Shown: piece by piece, positions 15,647-25,371 of the stretch
How the letters are laid out: every line of letters begins with the position of its first letter
Numbering within the stretch: position 1 is the first letter of the stretch
Source of the DNA: an uncultured Candidatus Saccharibacteria bacterium
GTDB lineage: Bacteria > Patescibacteriota > Saccharimonadia > Saccharimonadales > Saccharimonadaceae
Assembly (NCBI GenBank): GCA_946537195.1
Contig: CAMNFE010000003.1
Location: 1-45,873 of the forward strand
Length of the DNA stretch: 45,873 nt
Direction: 5' to 3'
Notes under the pieces: model-generated
Database searches by the model: none
What the model was told of the DNA's origin: nothing
The model's input: only the letters and a program-made list of their open reading frames with translations
Translations under genes and position numbers: made by a program

Positions 15647-17412
15647 GAGCATTAGCAAAAGATCTCACTGTCAAATCTGGTAAAGTCGAGCTTGCTGGTT
15701 GGGTAAATTCCCGTCGTGATCATGGTGGATTGATTTTTATCGATATGCGCGACCATACTGGCGTTATTCAGCTCGTTGTTGATCCGAATACTGCGGAGGC
15801 TTTTAAGCTTGCTGAATCTCTTCGTGATGAGTTTGTAATTCGCGCCACCGGTACTGTTCGCAAACGTGGCGAAGGGCTCGAAAATCCAAATATTCCAACT
15901 GGTGATATAGAAGTAGTCGTAGAAACCCTCGATCTCCTCAACCGTTCCGAACCATTGCCGGTCACGACTCATGATGAAGGCGTTGAGAGTGGGGAAGAGC
16001 TTCGCCTCAAATATCGCTTTCTCGATCTTCGTCGTCCAAGCATGCAGAAACGTCTTGCGCGCCGTGCTAAATTTTACAAGTTCATGCGCGATTACATGGA
16101 AGAGCACGATTTTATTGAGGTTACAACTCCTATTCTTGCCAATTCATCTCCAGAAGGTGCGCGTGATTTCTTAGTGCCATCACGTATTCATCCAGGCATG
16201 TTTTATGCGCTTCCACAGGCGCCGCAACAATTCAAGCAATTGCTAATGGTCGGCGGTATACCGCGCTATTACCAAATTGCTCCATGCTTCCGTGATGAGG
16301 ATCCTCGCGCTGACCGTCTTTATGGCGATTTCTATCAGCTTGACCTTGAGATGTCTTTCGTAGAAAACGGCGAAGATGTTCGTACAACTATGGAGCCGCT
16401 CCTCGTAAAATTAGTAACAGAGTTTGCCGGTAAAAAACTACTAACCGACCCAAATAATATTCCACGCATCCCATATGTCGAAGCGATGGAGAAATATGGC
16501 GTCGATAAGCCGGATTTACGCTATGGTATGGAACTTGTAGATTTAACCGACGATCTTAAAGATACAAAATTCACCGTATTCGCTAAAGCTGAATGTGTTA
16601 AAGCAATTTGTGTTAAAAATGGAGCAGACTTAAGCCGCTCGCAGATTGACAACTTTACTGACCAGGCTCGTAAACTTGGTGCTGGCGGACTTGCATATTT
16701 AACCTACACCAAAGAAGGTATCAAATCTCCAATCGCTAAATTCCTCAGCGAGAAAGAACTCGATGCCATTACGAAGAAAACCGGTGCCACTGCTGGCGAT
16801 GCGGTGTTCTTTGGTGCCGACAGACGCGAAAAGGTGAATAAGGTCCTCGGCCAACTACGTATTGCTTTTGCTGATCACTTTGAATTAAAAGATCCAAATG
16901 AGGTCGCTTTGTGCTGGATTGTCGATTTTCCATTTTATGAATGGGATGATGGCGCTAATAAATTAGACTTCGGTCACAACCCATTCTCAATGCCAAAAGG
17001 TGGTCTTGAAACGTTGGAATCCGCCAAGACTGACCAAGAGAAACTCGCTATCGTAGCTGACCAATATGATATGGTCATGAACGGTTATGAAATTTGTTCT
17101 GGTGCCGTACGTAACCATAATCCAGAAATCATGTATAAAGTCTTTGGCATTCTTGGCTATGACGAAAAATATGTTGAACAACGCTTTGGCGGCATGTTAA
17201 GTGCCTTCAAATTTGGTGCTCCACCACATGCTGGCTGTGCGTTTGGTATTGATCGTATCTTCATGGTTTTGGAAAATACCGAAAATATTCGTGATATTAT
17301 CGCCTTCCCGAAGAACGGTTCCGGCGTTGACTTAATGATGAATTCACCATCACCGGTCGACGACTATCAAATTTCCGACTGCCACCTTGCTATTGTAGAA
17401 CCAGAAGAATAA
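15643..17412 (+). CDS. aspS: aspartyl-tRNA synthetase (bacterial type); start re-assigned to MRALAKDLTV
   Basis: GWVNSRRDHGGLIFIDMRDHTGVIQLV, FRDEDPRADRLYGDFYQLDLEMSFV, APPHAGCAFGIDRIFMVL; GGAG SD at 15631-15634. Confidence 0.95.
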   Translation: MRALAKDLTVKSGKVELAGWVNSRRDHGGLIFIDMRDHTGVIQLVVDPNTAEAFKLAESLRDEFVIRATGTVRKRGEGLENPNIPTGDIEVVVETLDLLNRSEPLPVTTHDEGVESGEELRLKYRFLDLRRPSMQKRLARRAKFYKFMRDYMEEHDFIEVTTPILANSSPEGARDFLVPSRIHPGMFYALPQAPQQFKQLLMVGGIPRYYQIAPCFRDEDPRADRLYGDFYQLDLEMSFVENGEDVRTTMEPLLVKLVTEFAGKKLLTDPNNIPRIPYVEAMEKYGVDKPDLRYGMELVDLTDDLKDTKFTVFAKAECVKAICVKNGADLSRSQIDNFTDQARKLGAGGLAYLTYTKEGIKSPIAKFLSEKELDAITKKTGATAGDAVFFGADRREKVNKVLGQLRIAFADHFELKDPNEVALCWIVDFPFYEWDDGANKLDFGHNPFSMPKGGLETLESAKTDQEKLAIVADQYDMVMNGYEICSGAVRNHNPEIMYKVFGILGYDEKYVEQRFGGMLSAFKFGAPPHAGCAFGIDRIFMVLENTENIRDIIAFPKNGSGVDLMMNSPSPVDDYQISDCHLAIVEPEE

Positions 17413-17434
17413 CCTTCGTGGTACAATAATAGAT

Positions 17435-17968
17435 ATGCGAAAACGAATAAACTACAGTCTTATGCTTGCTGCATTGATTGTAGTTTTTTCATCCTCAACG
17501 GTAACTGCGGCCAAACTAGACGACAATCGTATTGGTGCAATTTCTCAGAACTGTTCGTCTATCAAAGAAAGTCTTCGTCGCATCGAGAGCTCTGGCGCAA
17601 AAAGCCGCGTTTATCTCGGAGCGCAATACGAAACTATCTATACTGGCTTAATGTCTAATTTTAGCCTGAGACTTATGCGTAATGGCATTGCTAATCAAGC
17701 AATTGCCGATGAGCAGGCCGCTTTTCAGAGCGAACGCGAGCGTTTCAAGAGTGAATTCATTAATTATTCACAAGAACTTGAAGAATTAATAGACATAAAT
17801 TGTCGTACTGAACCTGAAAAATTCTACTCCAAACTTGAAAAAACTCGCGAAAAACGCGAAAAAGTTGCTGAAAGCATCCATCGTCTGAATGAAATCATAA
17901 AAGAGCATCGTTCGTCAGTGTTTGATATTCGAGACGAAATCTCAGGAGATGATAAGAATGAGCGATAA
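17435..17968 (+). CDS. secreted/periplasmic-type coiled-coil protein of unknown function
   Basis: Signal peptide-like N-terminus, charged helical body; extended -10 TGGTACAAT 7 nt before ATG. Confidence 0.7.
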   Translation: MRKRINYSLMLAALIVVFSSSTVTAAKLDDNRIGAISQNCSSIKESLRRIESSGAKSRVYLGAQYETIYTGLMSNFSLRLMRNGIANQAIADEQAAFQSERERFKSEFINYSQELEELIDINCRTEPEKFYSKLEKTREKREKVAESIHRLNEIIKEHRSSVFDIRDEISGDDKNER

Positions 17969-18317
17969 TAGTAAAGAAAAGAAACCAATTCACGGTGGTA
18001 GAAATCTCATAATCCTCGGTCTCGGCGCAATTGTAATTGCTCTAATTACTACCTCCGTAAGTGTTTATTTTTACGGCAAAGGCGATATTTATATTGATCG
18101 TTCTCGCCCAGGTTATATATCCGAAGGTGAAAAACATAATAAAGAAGATGACGCCAAAGAGAATTATTCCAACGAAGGTGCTGTTACGAAAAAAGCTCTT
18201 GATGAATATATCGATGAATTAGATCGCGTTACTGATCGCATTGAAGCCTATGAAAATGATTTCAACCCAGATCCGCTATCAGACGATAGCTTAATGATTA
18301 CCTCGAACGACGATTAA
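17958..18317 (+). CDS. single-pass membrane protein of unknown function
   Basis: TM NLIILGLGAIVIALITTSVSVYFYG; SD ggagatgataaga before ATG 17958; overlaps preceding gene. Confidence 0.65.
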   Translation: MSDNSKEKKPIHGGRNLIILGLGAIVIALITTSVSVYFYGKGDIYIDRSRPGYISEGEKHNKEDDAKENYSNEGAVTKKALDEYIDELDRVTDRIEAYENDFNPDPLSDDSLMITSNDD

Positions 18318-19534
18318 TTTTTGAACTGTTCACGCAACCAGCCGTCTGCTGGACCTGCTGTCATTAATATAATTAGCCAGTTAGCATCATGTAATTGATG
18401 AATTTCTTGCGCCAACGCATCGTCGAGCTCGACGGCGGTAGTTTGACTGCTAGTATCTGTATTAGAGAATAAATCTTCAGGCGACAATATTTCTAAATCT
18501 GGATTTTCACGAGTTAAATAAGTTGGAAGCCAAAATATCTTATCGGCGCCCACGAAAGCGTCTTTATATTCGTCTCGTACTTCATGCTGGCGAGTATTCT
18601 GATGCGGTTGATAAATTACCGCAAGTCCTGCATATCCGTCGCGTTCCTTTAATTCGACGGCCATCTTGATTGTTGAAGATATCTCGTGCGGATGATGGCC
18701 ATAATCCGTATAGACGCCGTCTACTATTTTTTCAAATCTTCTGCCTGCACCAGGAAAATCATTCAATACGGCAACAATTTTTTCGTAGGCAATATTTGGT
18801 GCAATTTTCTCGATTACATCTAATGCAATACTTGCGTCTTGCCTACGTAAGCCGCCTACAAGATTAATATCCTTATAAATCGTTGTGCTTTTTATAACAA
18901 TATCACTCTGCGACATAAAGTCGTCGAATGCGGCGCGATATTCTTCCACTGTAGGATAAATATCGGGATGATCGTAATCAATACAAGTAATCGCTGCAAT
19001 ATATGGATGGTATGCTAAAAAGTTACGATCATACTCATCTGCTTCATAAACAAAGTATTCGGAATTCGGATCGAAATGGCCACCATCGCTCCATGGTAGG
19101 GTAGTGCCAACCAAATAACTGACCGGTATTTCAAGCTGCGTCATTGCCCATACTATCATTGCCGTAGTCGTTGTCTTGCCGTGCGTACCAGCAATTGCAA
19201 TCATCTTTAGATTTTTTTGGCGAATTAATTCTGCTAGAAATTCATCTCTTTTAGTGCATTTGATGTTTTTCTCGCGCGCCAATTTTAATTCTGGGTGATC
19301 TTCGGGAAGAGCAGAAGTGTAAACTAACCAATCCACGCCTGTTTCTTCTATCTTTTTTCGCAAAAAGTCTCCGTCTTGTTCGCCGTAACCGACGTCAATC
19401 TGCCTATTTTTTAGTTCTGGGCTAATTGCGCCCTCCTTTAAGTCTGAACCAAACACGGTAAAGCCAGCGTCTTGGGCAAGCTCCGCTAGTGGGCCAATGC
19501 CAGTACCGCCAATTCCAGAGAAATATACATTCAT
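18314..19534 (-). CDS. murC: UDP-N-acetylmuramate--L-alanine ligase (MurC family)
   Basis: YFSGIGGTGIGPLAELA, AIAGTHGKTTTTAMIVWAM, YEADEYDRNFLAYHP, YGHHPHEI. Confidence 0.85.
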   Translation of the reverse strand: MNVYFSGIGGTGIGPLAELAQDAGFTVFGSDLKEGAISPELKNRQIDVGYGEQDGDFLRKKIEETGVDWLVYTSALPEDHPELKLAREKNIKCTKRDEFLAELIRQKNLKMIAIAGTHGKTTTTAMIVWAMTQLEIPVSYLVGTTLPWSDGGHFDPNSEYFVYEADEYDRNFLAYHPYIAAITCIDYDHPDIYPTVEEYRAAFDDFMSQSDIVIKSTTIYKDINLVGGLRRQDASIALDVIEKIAPNIAYEKIVAVLNDFPGAGRRFEKIVDGVYTDYGHHPHEISSTIKMAVELKERDGYAGLAVIYQPHQNTRQHEVRDEYKDAFVGADKIFWLPTYLTRENPDLEILSPEDLFSNTDTSSQTTAVELDDALAQEIHQLHDANWLIILMTAGPADGWLREQFKN

Positions 19535-19540
19535 AAAAAC

Positions 19541-19549
19541 AGTATACCA
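19541..19549 (-). promoter_or_regulatory. extended -10 (TGGTATACT) of murC
   Basis: minus strand TGGTATACT, 6-nt gap to ATG at 19534. Confidence 0.55.
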
Positions 19550-19565
19550 TTTCGGGCGATGGACC

Positions 19566-19594
19566 TTGATTATTAGTAGAGCTTATGCTAAAAT
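19566..19594 (+). promoter_or_regulatory. sigma70-type promoter of giant adhesin gene
   Basis: TTGATT-17 nt-TAAAAT with TGC extension. Confidence 0.65.
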
Positions 19595-19624
19595 AAAAAC
19601 GTGTAGAGTGTGTACTCATCTCTT

Positions 19625-19640
19625 TTGGAATCGGTTCCAA
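19625..19640 (+). promoter_or_regulatory. perfect inverted repeat in 5' leader of adhesin gene
   Basis: TTGGAA-TCGG-TTCCAA. Confidence 0.5.
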
Positions 19641-19674
19641 TAAATTTTTAAATCAATACAAAATAACATCAAAA

Positions 19675-22600
19675 ATGATAAAAGAGTACACGTCAAAAAT
19701 ATTTGTTAGGTCTCGAAAAGTACGCCTAACCAGAATAATTCCTATTTTGCTCGTTTTTGCGTTGAGTTTTGCTCTTAGTTTTTCATTTCAGGCAGAAAAA
19801 TACTCACGCGTAAACTGGGATAATAGCGCCGACGACGATAAAGTATCGGTTGTTGCCGATTATGCTGCTTTTTCTGATGATGTAAAAATGACCACAGAAA
19901 AAGTTAATGACTCTAGCGTCATTGATCTCGCGCGACGTACTGCTGGCCAAGATTCTAAAGATGTTTTAGCTTACAATATTACCTTTACTAATAAAGACGG
20001 TAAAGAATCTCAACCGAACGCTCGCGTTAAAGTCTCTATAAAACCGACCGAACTGAAAAAAGCTGAACGTTACGCGTTAGTTCATATCGATGATGATAAT
20101 CATGCTAAATATTTAGGCAATATCGCTGCTAGTTCCACTGGTGAACTTAGCTTCTTTGCTAATAGTTTCTCTATATATGCCATTATTCCAACTCGAGAGA
20201 CCGATCAACAACGCTACGCTCGATATACTTATGAGTATTATATTGACGACGAGCTCGCGTATAGTCAGATTGTTCGTAATGGTGATATTTTGAACGCTCC
20301 GGCCGCTCCTTCAAAAGAAGATCTTATTTTCATGGGTTGGTACACTGAAAACGAGAAAGTATTTAACGGTCTTAATTTGCCAGTTAACATTCCAGATTCT
20401 ATTCAGACCGATAAAACAATTAAATTGCATGCAAAATTCGCTGACGAAATTTATTCAATAGTATTCTACGACTCGCAAGGTAACGTATTAGCAACTAAAA
20501 CCGGAACTCACGGTGACGTAATAAATGTTGATGATGTACGCTACGAAACTAGTGCCGGCTATTTCGTTGATGCTTGGTCTCTCGATAGAAGTGTCATGGA
20601 CTATTACGACATTGACGCCTGTGACCATCAATGTGCTGTACCGGATGAGATAACATTCCCAGATGAAATTAATGGCGATATCTCATTAACCGATCACAAT
20701 ATTAAACTTTACCCAATAGTTCGCGCTGTCAAATGGGCATTTTACGATATGAACGATAATGACAGCGACTCTTATACGAGAGCCACTTATGTTCCGTCAA
20801 ATTATGCTTTCTATGGTAATCCAGTCGATCGCCCAGCTGATCCTGTTCGTAACGGTTACGTCTTCCAGGGGTGGTCTACTGACCCAGCAGGAAATAATAT
20901 GTATGACTTTAGCACGCCGATGACGAGCAATATCACTCTTTATGCTCAGTGGCGCGCGAATACTAATACGCAATACCGTATCATTTTCTGGAAGGAAGCC
21001 CTTGTAGACTCTCATTATATTGAAGGACATTATGAATATGCCGCCCATATTGATAATACCGGCACTAGTGGCAATACTGTTACGGTTACTCAAACTCAAA
21101 TTAATAACATTCTCAACCAATCTGATTTTAAATATTATGAATTCGACCACGCCGAGCAGGGGGCAGTTATTCACGGTGATGGCTCCACTATTGTAAATGT
21201 TTATCTGAAACTTAAAGTATATACGGTTAACTTTATTGCGCAAACTACGACCGGTACCGGCAATAATAGACAATATTGTTTGAACTATTACAATACAAGA
21301 AATACTCTTACTACTACTTGCGCCCGTTCCTCTTTGTTCGATAATGGGTTAACCGTCAATTATACGAATGGTTCGTCGCATGATTTTGTAGACGGCTACA
21401 GCTTTACGGCTCGTATGGGTGAAATGATTAGCGATCGTTATCCTGGGACTGGTCAGATTGATTTAAGTTATAGTGCGAGCGGTTTTGGCAATCTCAAGGC
21501 ATATGCTTGGCGTGCTCTAAACAATAATCCAGACACCACGGCACGTGTTTCAAAACCAATCACCTTTACGACCGAGCTCTTGTTGAGTAATCAAAGTGCG
21601 GGTGCGACACTTTATCTCGTTGGTGCTCTTCAAACCACTACTAAAGAAGTTAACTACTGGTTTGAAAAACCAGACGGCAGCGGCTACGAGAAGTCTGATG
21701 ATTATTCCTTTACAGCCAATGTTGTAGGTAACGGAAACTTTAATGGTCGCGATGTTACTGGCTTCGAGCTGCTAAGTAGTACCCCATCGGGCTACTCTGG
21801 CTCAGGTGGAAATATTAGTAACTTTTACTACAACCGTCTCAAATATAATCTAGAATTTTATAACTACAATACGCCAGGTGAGACCCATACGAATATTCGT
21901 CACGGTTCAAGTCTAACGCTTTACAATTACGTCCCAGAACGTCCGTCTGGACTCAGTGATTCTTTCACTTTCCAGGGTTGGTATACTACACCGGACTATC
22001 TTGACGGCACTGAATTCGATTTTAATACCGACACTATGCCGATGAGCGACTTGATGCTCTACGCTAAATGGGAAAACACTAATTATCTTTCATTAACCTT
22101 TAATTCTAACGGTGGTACTCCAGTAGAGTCTCAAGCAGTTCTCTATGGTACACAGGCTAAAGCCGTTGCTAATCCAACTCGTACAGGCTACAACTTTATT
22201 GGTTGGCGTAAGACAGATGGTACCTTCTTCACCTTCGATTCTGTAATAACTGAAGATACAGAGCTGGTTGCTAGCTGGACTCCTTTTGATGTCATTTACG
22301 TTGATTATGATCCGAATGGCGGCGAAATTGCCGATGAAGATAATGAAACTTATGTTGATACTTCTACGACGTCGATTCTCCCAGAGCCAACTCGTGCTCC
22401 AGAAGGTAAATATTTCGTTGGTTGGAATGTGAATGGTCGCATTTATTACCCAGGCAATGTTGTAATGATTCTCTTATCGGATATTGCTGATGGTAGCGAT
22501 ACTATTACTATTGTGGCGGAATGGGGTAAAAACGTCGATAAAACATCTATTACCTACAATGCAAACACTGGTGTTGGCGATGATATAAGTATTGAGCTCG

Positions 22601-25347
22601 AACAAAACGAGGCCTTCACAGTTAAGAATCCTTCAGATGTAAACTATACAAAAGCAGGGCACACTCTCATTAACTGGAATTCTGAACCAGACGGCTCCGG
22701 TGTGACTTATCGCTTCAATACTCAATGGGCGGCCGATCAGCGTGCGGCACTGCCGAATGTACTTTACGCACAATGGGAACTAAATTGCCACACTCTTACA
22801 GTTCGACACATATATGAAAATGGCAGTCAGTACGATGAGACTGAGACTAGGGAAGTTTGCTACGACCAGCATTACGAAACCGCTGCTTCTACGAAAGACA
22901 GTAATTATATTGGCGTTGTTAGCTCTGGCCAAGCTGAGGGCAACATGCCGGATAATGACGTTGAGGTAGTTTACACATACACGCTTCGCGAAGTTGTTCT
23001 TACCGTAAATCACCTAGACGAGGACGGCAATCCTATGGCGCAGCCAGACACTATTCCGTACCACTTTAGTGATACATATACAGCAGCGCCAAAATCAGAC
23101 CTAACTCCATACTATAATTACGCAGCCGACCATGATCTAAGCGGCGTCATTAATAACGACCTCACGATTAATATTACCTACACGAAGAAGGATTTCGTAT
23201 TAACAACTCAGCATAAATATGAAGATGGTTCTGAATATGACGGAACGACAACTAGGACCTACAAATACCTCGATGAATATACGGCTACGCCTTCGACGAA
23301 GGATAGCAACTACCATGTAGTTCGCACGGAAGGTAACGCGTCTGGTCAAATTACCGGTAACACTACGGTTACATTCTTCTACGCCAAGAAACAAGCCACT
23401 ATTACCACAAGACATATTGATGCTTCTGGTAATCCTCTTGCGACAACCGAAACTCAAACTGTTGATTTTGGCGACACGTATTATGTCCATCCTGCCAATA
23501 GTCTTCTAGATGTTTATGATTATACGGTTCAAGGCGCCGAATCTGGCCTAGTTAGTGGAGACGTTACTGTGACCTATGTCTACACAAAGAAACATTTCAC
23601 GCTCACTGTCATCCATAAGCATGAAAACGGAACTATAATTTCATCATCGAGTGAATCGTTAGAATATGGCACTCACTATACAGCACGCCCACTTAATCGC
23701 GCAGATTTGGAGCTAATCAATACTACTGGCGTTGAAGAGGACGATATCGCTGGAAATACCGAGGTTGTTTACACTTATAGAACAAAAACCTTCACAGTTA
23801 CGGTAACTCACGTTATCGAAGATGCTGATAATATTACCGAGACGCATACTGTTGAATATGGTGCTGCATGTCCAGCCACTCCAAAAACAAATCTCTTGAC
23901 GGAATACACTTATACCCAAAGCGGTGACGAATGTGGCAACTCGGTCACTAGCAATCTCAATGTTATATATAATTACACCCGTAAACGTTTCAGCTTGACT
24001 ATCCGCCATCTTGATGCGAACGGAAATCCAATCATAGCCGACATAGTAACCAATAATCATAAATACGGTGATACTTACAGCGATATTTCTGCCGATTCGG
24101 AAGTTCTCAAAGGATATACTTGCACAACGAACGACGCTACCTCTGGCACGTTTACTTCTAATGTTGTTATAACCTTCAATTGCGTCAAGCGTCAGTTTAC
24201 GCTTACTGTTCACCATATTAAGGCTGACGGTTCCATTTTCGCCGCTGACGTTGTTACTGGATATGAATATGGCGCCCAATATGAAGCGCTACCAATTAAT
24301 AATGCCTACTATACTTACGCAATCACTCAGGGTACGGCAACGGGCACTATTACCGGCAACGTCGAGGTGACATATACCTACACAAATAAAATAGCTACTA
24401 TTATCGTTCATCACGTTGATGAAAACGGCGATACTCTAGTTAATGACGTAACCTTTACTAAACCTTTTGGCGAAAGATATGAGACTAGTGCGTCTACCGA
24501 AATCCCAGCTAACTACGAATTTGCTAGTCGCAGCGATAACCATACCGGCACAGCCGAAACCACCACAATTGAAGTAACGTATCATTATCAGAAGAAAGAC
24601 CCTTCCTTAACTTCTTCAATTTCTATAATTGATGGTAACGACAAACTGACCAATAACTCTCATGTTTCGGAATACGAGATAGAGTATAAAGCCAAAGTTG
24701 ATGGTTTCTATGGCAACTCGACCATTAGTGTGGTTAATAAACTACCATATAAGGTTGATGTAGAGAATTCTGACTTTGCTGGCGGTACTTACGATCCGAA
24801 TACTAACACTATTACATGGACCGAGAACGTTACAATAACCACCGTTCCGCAAGATATTACAATCAGAAAATCACTCAGAATTACATTCACTGACATTAAT
24901 AGCTCTGATCGCGTAGCAGTGAATAGGGCAAGTGGAACTATTACTCTCGACTCCGGCAAAGAACGTGTAGCCACTGGCGATACAACTTTGACAGTAGAGT
25001 ATAAGAGCAAAGCTATCGTTCACTATTATCTCAAGGGTACAACTAATTCACTTAAAGAAAACCTTGAGATGACCGGTTTAGTAGGAGATGAGTTTATCGT
25101 TAAAACTGTTAAGATTGACGGTTACGATCTTGTTAGTAGCGCTCCTGCTAAAACATATCGCTTTACGGACGAAGCTATCGAAATTGTATTCGAATATACC
25201 AAGAAAGAAACTCCTCCTCCAGCTCCAGAGCCGGATAATCCAAACACTGACGACAGCAACTTAGCCCTTCTATTTAGCATTGGCTTGGGCACTATTACTA
25301 GCCTTGGAGCTATCTTCTTCTTGAATGGCGCTCGCCGAAGCCGTTAA
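19675..25347 (+). CDS. giant surface adhesin (1890 aa): InlB/Flg_new-type repeats, about 9-10 MucBP-like repeats, C-terminal sorting-like signal
   Basis: signal peptide; multiple ...GY.F.GW...L.A.W repeats; repeated LT(V/I)(R/N/H)H(x)(D/E)(x)(D/G)G(N/S)...YTYT units; tail NPNTDDSNLALLFSIGLGTITSLGAIFFLNGARRSR. Confidence 0.9.
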   Translation: MIKEYTSKIFVRSRKVRLTRIIPILLVFALSFALSFSFQAEKYSRVNWDNSADDDKVSVVADYAAFSDDVKMTTEKVNDSSVIDLARRTAGQDSKDVLAYNITFTNKDGKESQPNARVKVSIKPTELKKAERYALVHIDDDNHAKYLGNIAASSTGELSFFANSFSIYAIIPTRETDQQRYARYTYEYYIDDELAYSQIVRNGDILNAPAAPSKEDLIFMGWYTENEKVFNGLNLPVNIPDSIQTDKTIKLHAKFADEIYSIVFYDSQGNVLATKTGTHGDVINVDDVRYETSAGYFVDAWSLDRSVMDYYDIDACDHQCAVPDEITFPDEINGDISLTDHNIKLYPIVRAVKWAFYDMNDNDSDSYTRATYVPSNYAFYGNPVDRPADPVRNGYVFQGWSTDPAGNNMYDFSTPMTSNITLYAQWRANTNTQYRIIFWKEALVDSHYIEGHYEYAAHIDNTGTSGNTVTVTQTQINNILNQSDFKYYEFDHAEQGAVIHGDGSTIVNVYLKLKVYTVNFIAQTTTGTGNNRQYCLNYYNTRNTLTTTCARSSLFDNGLTVNYTNGSSHDFVDGYSFTARMGEMISDRYPGTGQIDLSYSASGFGNLKAYAWRALNNNPDTTARVSKPITFTTELLLSNQSAGATLYLVGALQTTTKEVNYWFEKPDGSGYEKSDDYSFTANVVGNGNFNGRDVTGFELLSSTPSGYSGSGGNISNFYYNRLKYNLEFYNYNTPGETHTNIRHGSSLTLYNYVPERPSGLSDSFTFQGWYTTPDYLDGTEFDFNTDTMPMSDLMLYAKWENTNYLSLTFNSNGGTPVESQAVLYGTQAKAVANPTRTGYNFIGWRKTDGTFFTFDSVITEDTELVASWTPFDVIYVDYDPNGGEIADEDNETYVDTSTTSILPEPTRAPEGKYFVGWNVNGRIYYPGNVVMILLSDIADGSDTITIVAEWGKNVDKTSITYNANTGVGDDISIELEQNEAFTVKNPSDVNYTKAGHTLINWNSEPDGSGVTYRFNTQWAADQRAALPNVLYAQWELNCHTLTVRHIYENGSQYDETETREVCYDQHYETAASTKDSNYIGVVSSGQAEGNMPDNDVEVVYTYTLREVVLTVNHLDEDGNPMAQPDTIPYHFSDTYTAAPKSDLTPYYNYAADHDLSGVINNDLTINITYTKKDFVLTTQHKYEDGSEYDGTTTRTYKYLDEYTATPSTKDSNYHVVRTEGNASGQITGNTTVTFFYAKKQATITTRHIDASGNPLATTETQTVDFGDTYYVHPANSLLDVYDYTVQGAESGLVSGDVTVTYVYTKKHFTLTVIHKHENGTIISSSSESLEYGTHYTARPLNRADLELINTTGVEEDDIAGNTEVVYTYRTKTFTVTVTHVIEDADNITETHTVEYGAACPATPKTNLLTEYTYTQSGDECGNSVTSNLNVIYNYTRKRFSLTIRHLDANGNPIIADIVTNNHKYGDTYSDISADSEVLKGYTCTTNDATSGTFTSNVVITFNCVKRQFTLTVHHIKADGSIFAADVVTGYEYGAQYEALPINNAYYTYAITQGTATGTITGNVEVTYTYTNKIATIIVHHVDENGDTLVNDVTFTKPFGERYETSASTEIPANYEFASRSDNHTGTAETTTIEVTYHYQKKDPSLTSSISIIDGNDKLTNNSHVSEYEIEYKAKVDGFYGNSTISVVNKLPYKVDVENSDFAGGTYDPNTNTITWTENVTITTVPQDITIRKSLRITFTDINSSDRVAVNRASGTITLDSGKERVATGDTTLTVEYKSKAIVHYYLKGTTNSLKENLEMTGLVGDEFIVKTVKIDGYDLVSSAPAKTYRFTDEAIEIVFEYTKKETPPPAPEPDNPNTDDSNLALLFSIGLGTITSLGAIFFLNGARRSR
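22787..24597 (+). repeat. tandem MucBP-like protein repeats (about 9 units, roughly 200 nt each)
   Basis: units start LTVRHIYENGSQ, LTVNHLDEDGNP, LTTQHKYEDGSE, ITTRHIDASGNP, LTVIHKHENGTI, VTVTHVIEDADN, LTIRHLDANGNP, LTVHHIKADGSI, IIVHHVDENGDT. Confidence 0.85.
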
Positions 25348-25352
25348 GATTG

Positions 25353-25361
25353 TGCTATAAT
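25353..25361 (+). promoter_or_regulatory. extended -10 (TGCTATAAT)
   Basis: 10-nt gap to ATG at 25372. Confidence 0.55.
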
Positions 25362-25371
25362 TTAACCAGTT

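Noticed and set aside
23713-24279. 188-aa minus-strand ORF
   Set aside because: Antisense to the MucBP repeats of the adhesin; no family signature or initiation signals
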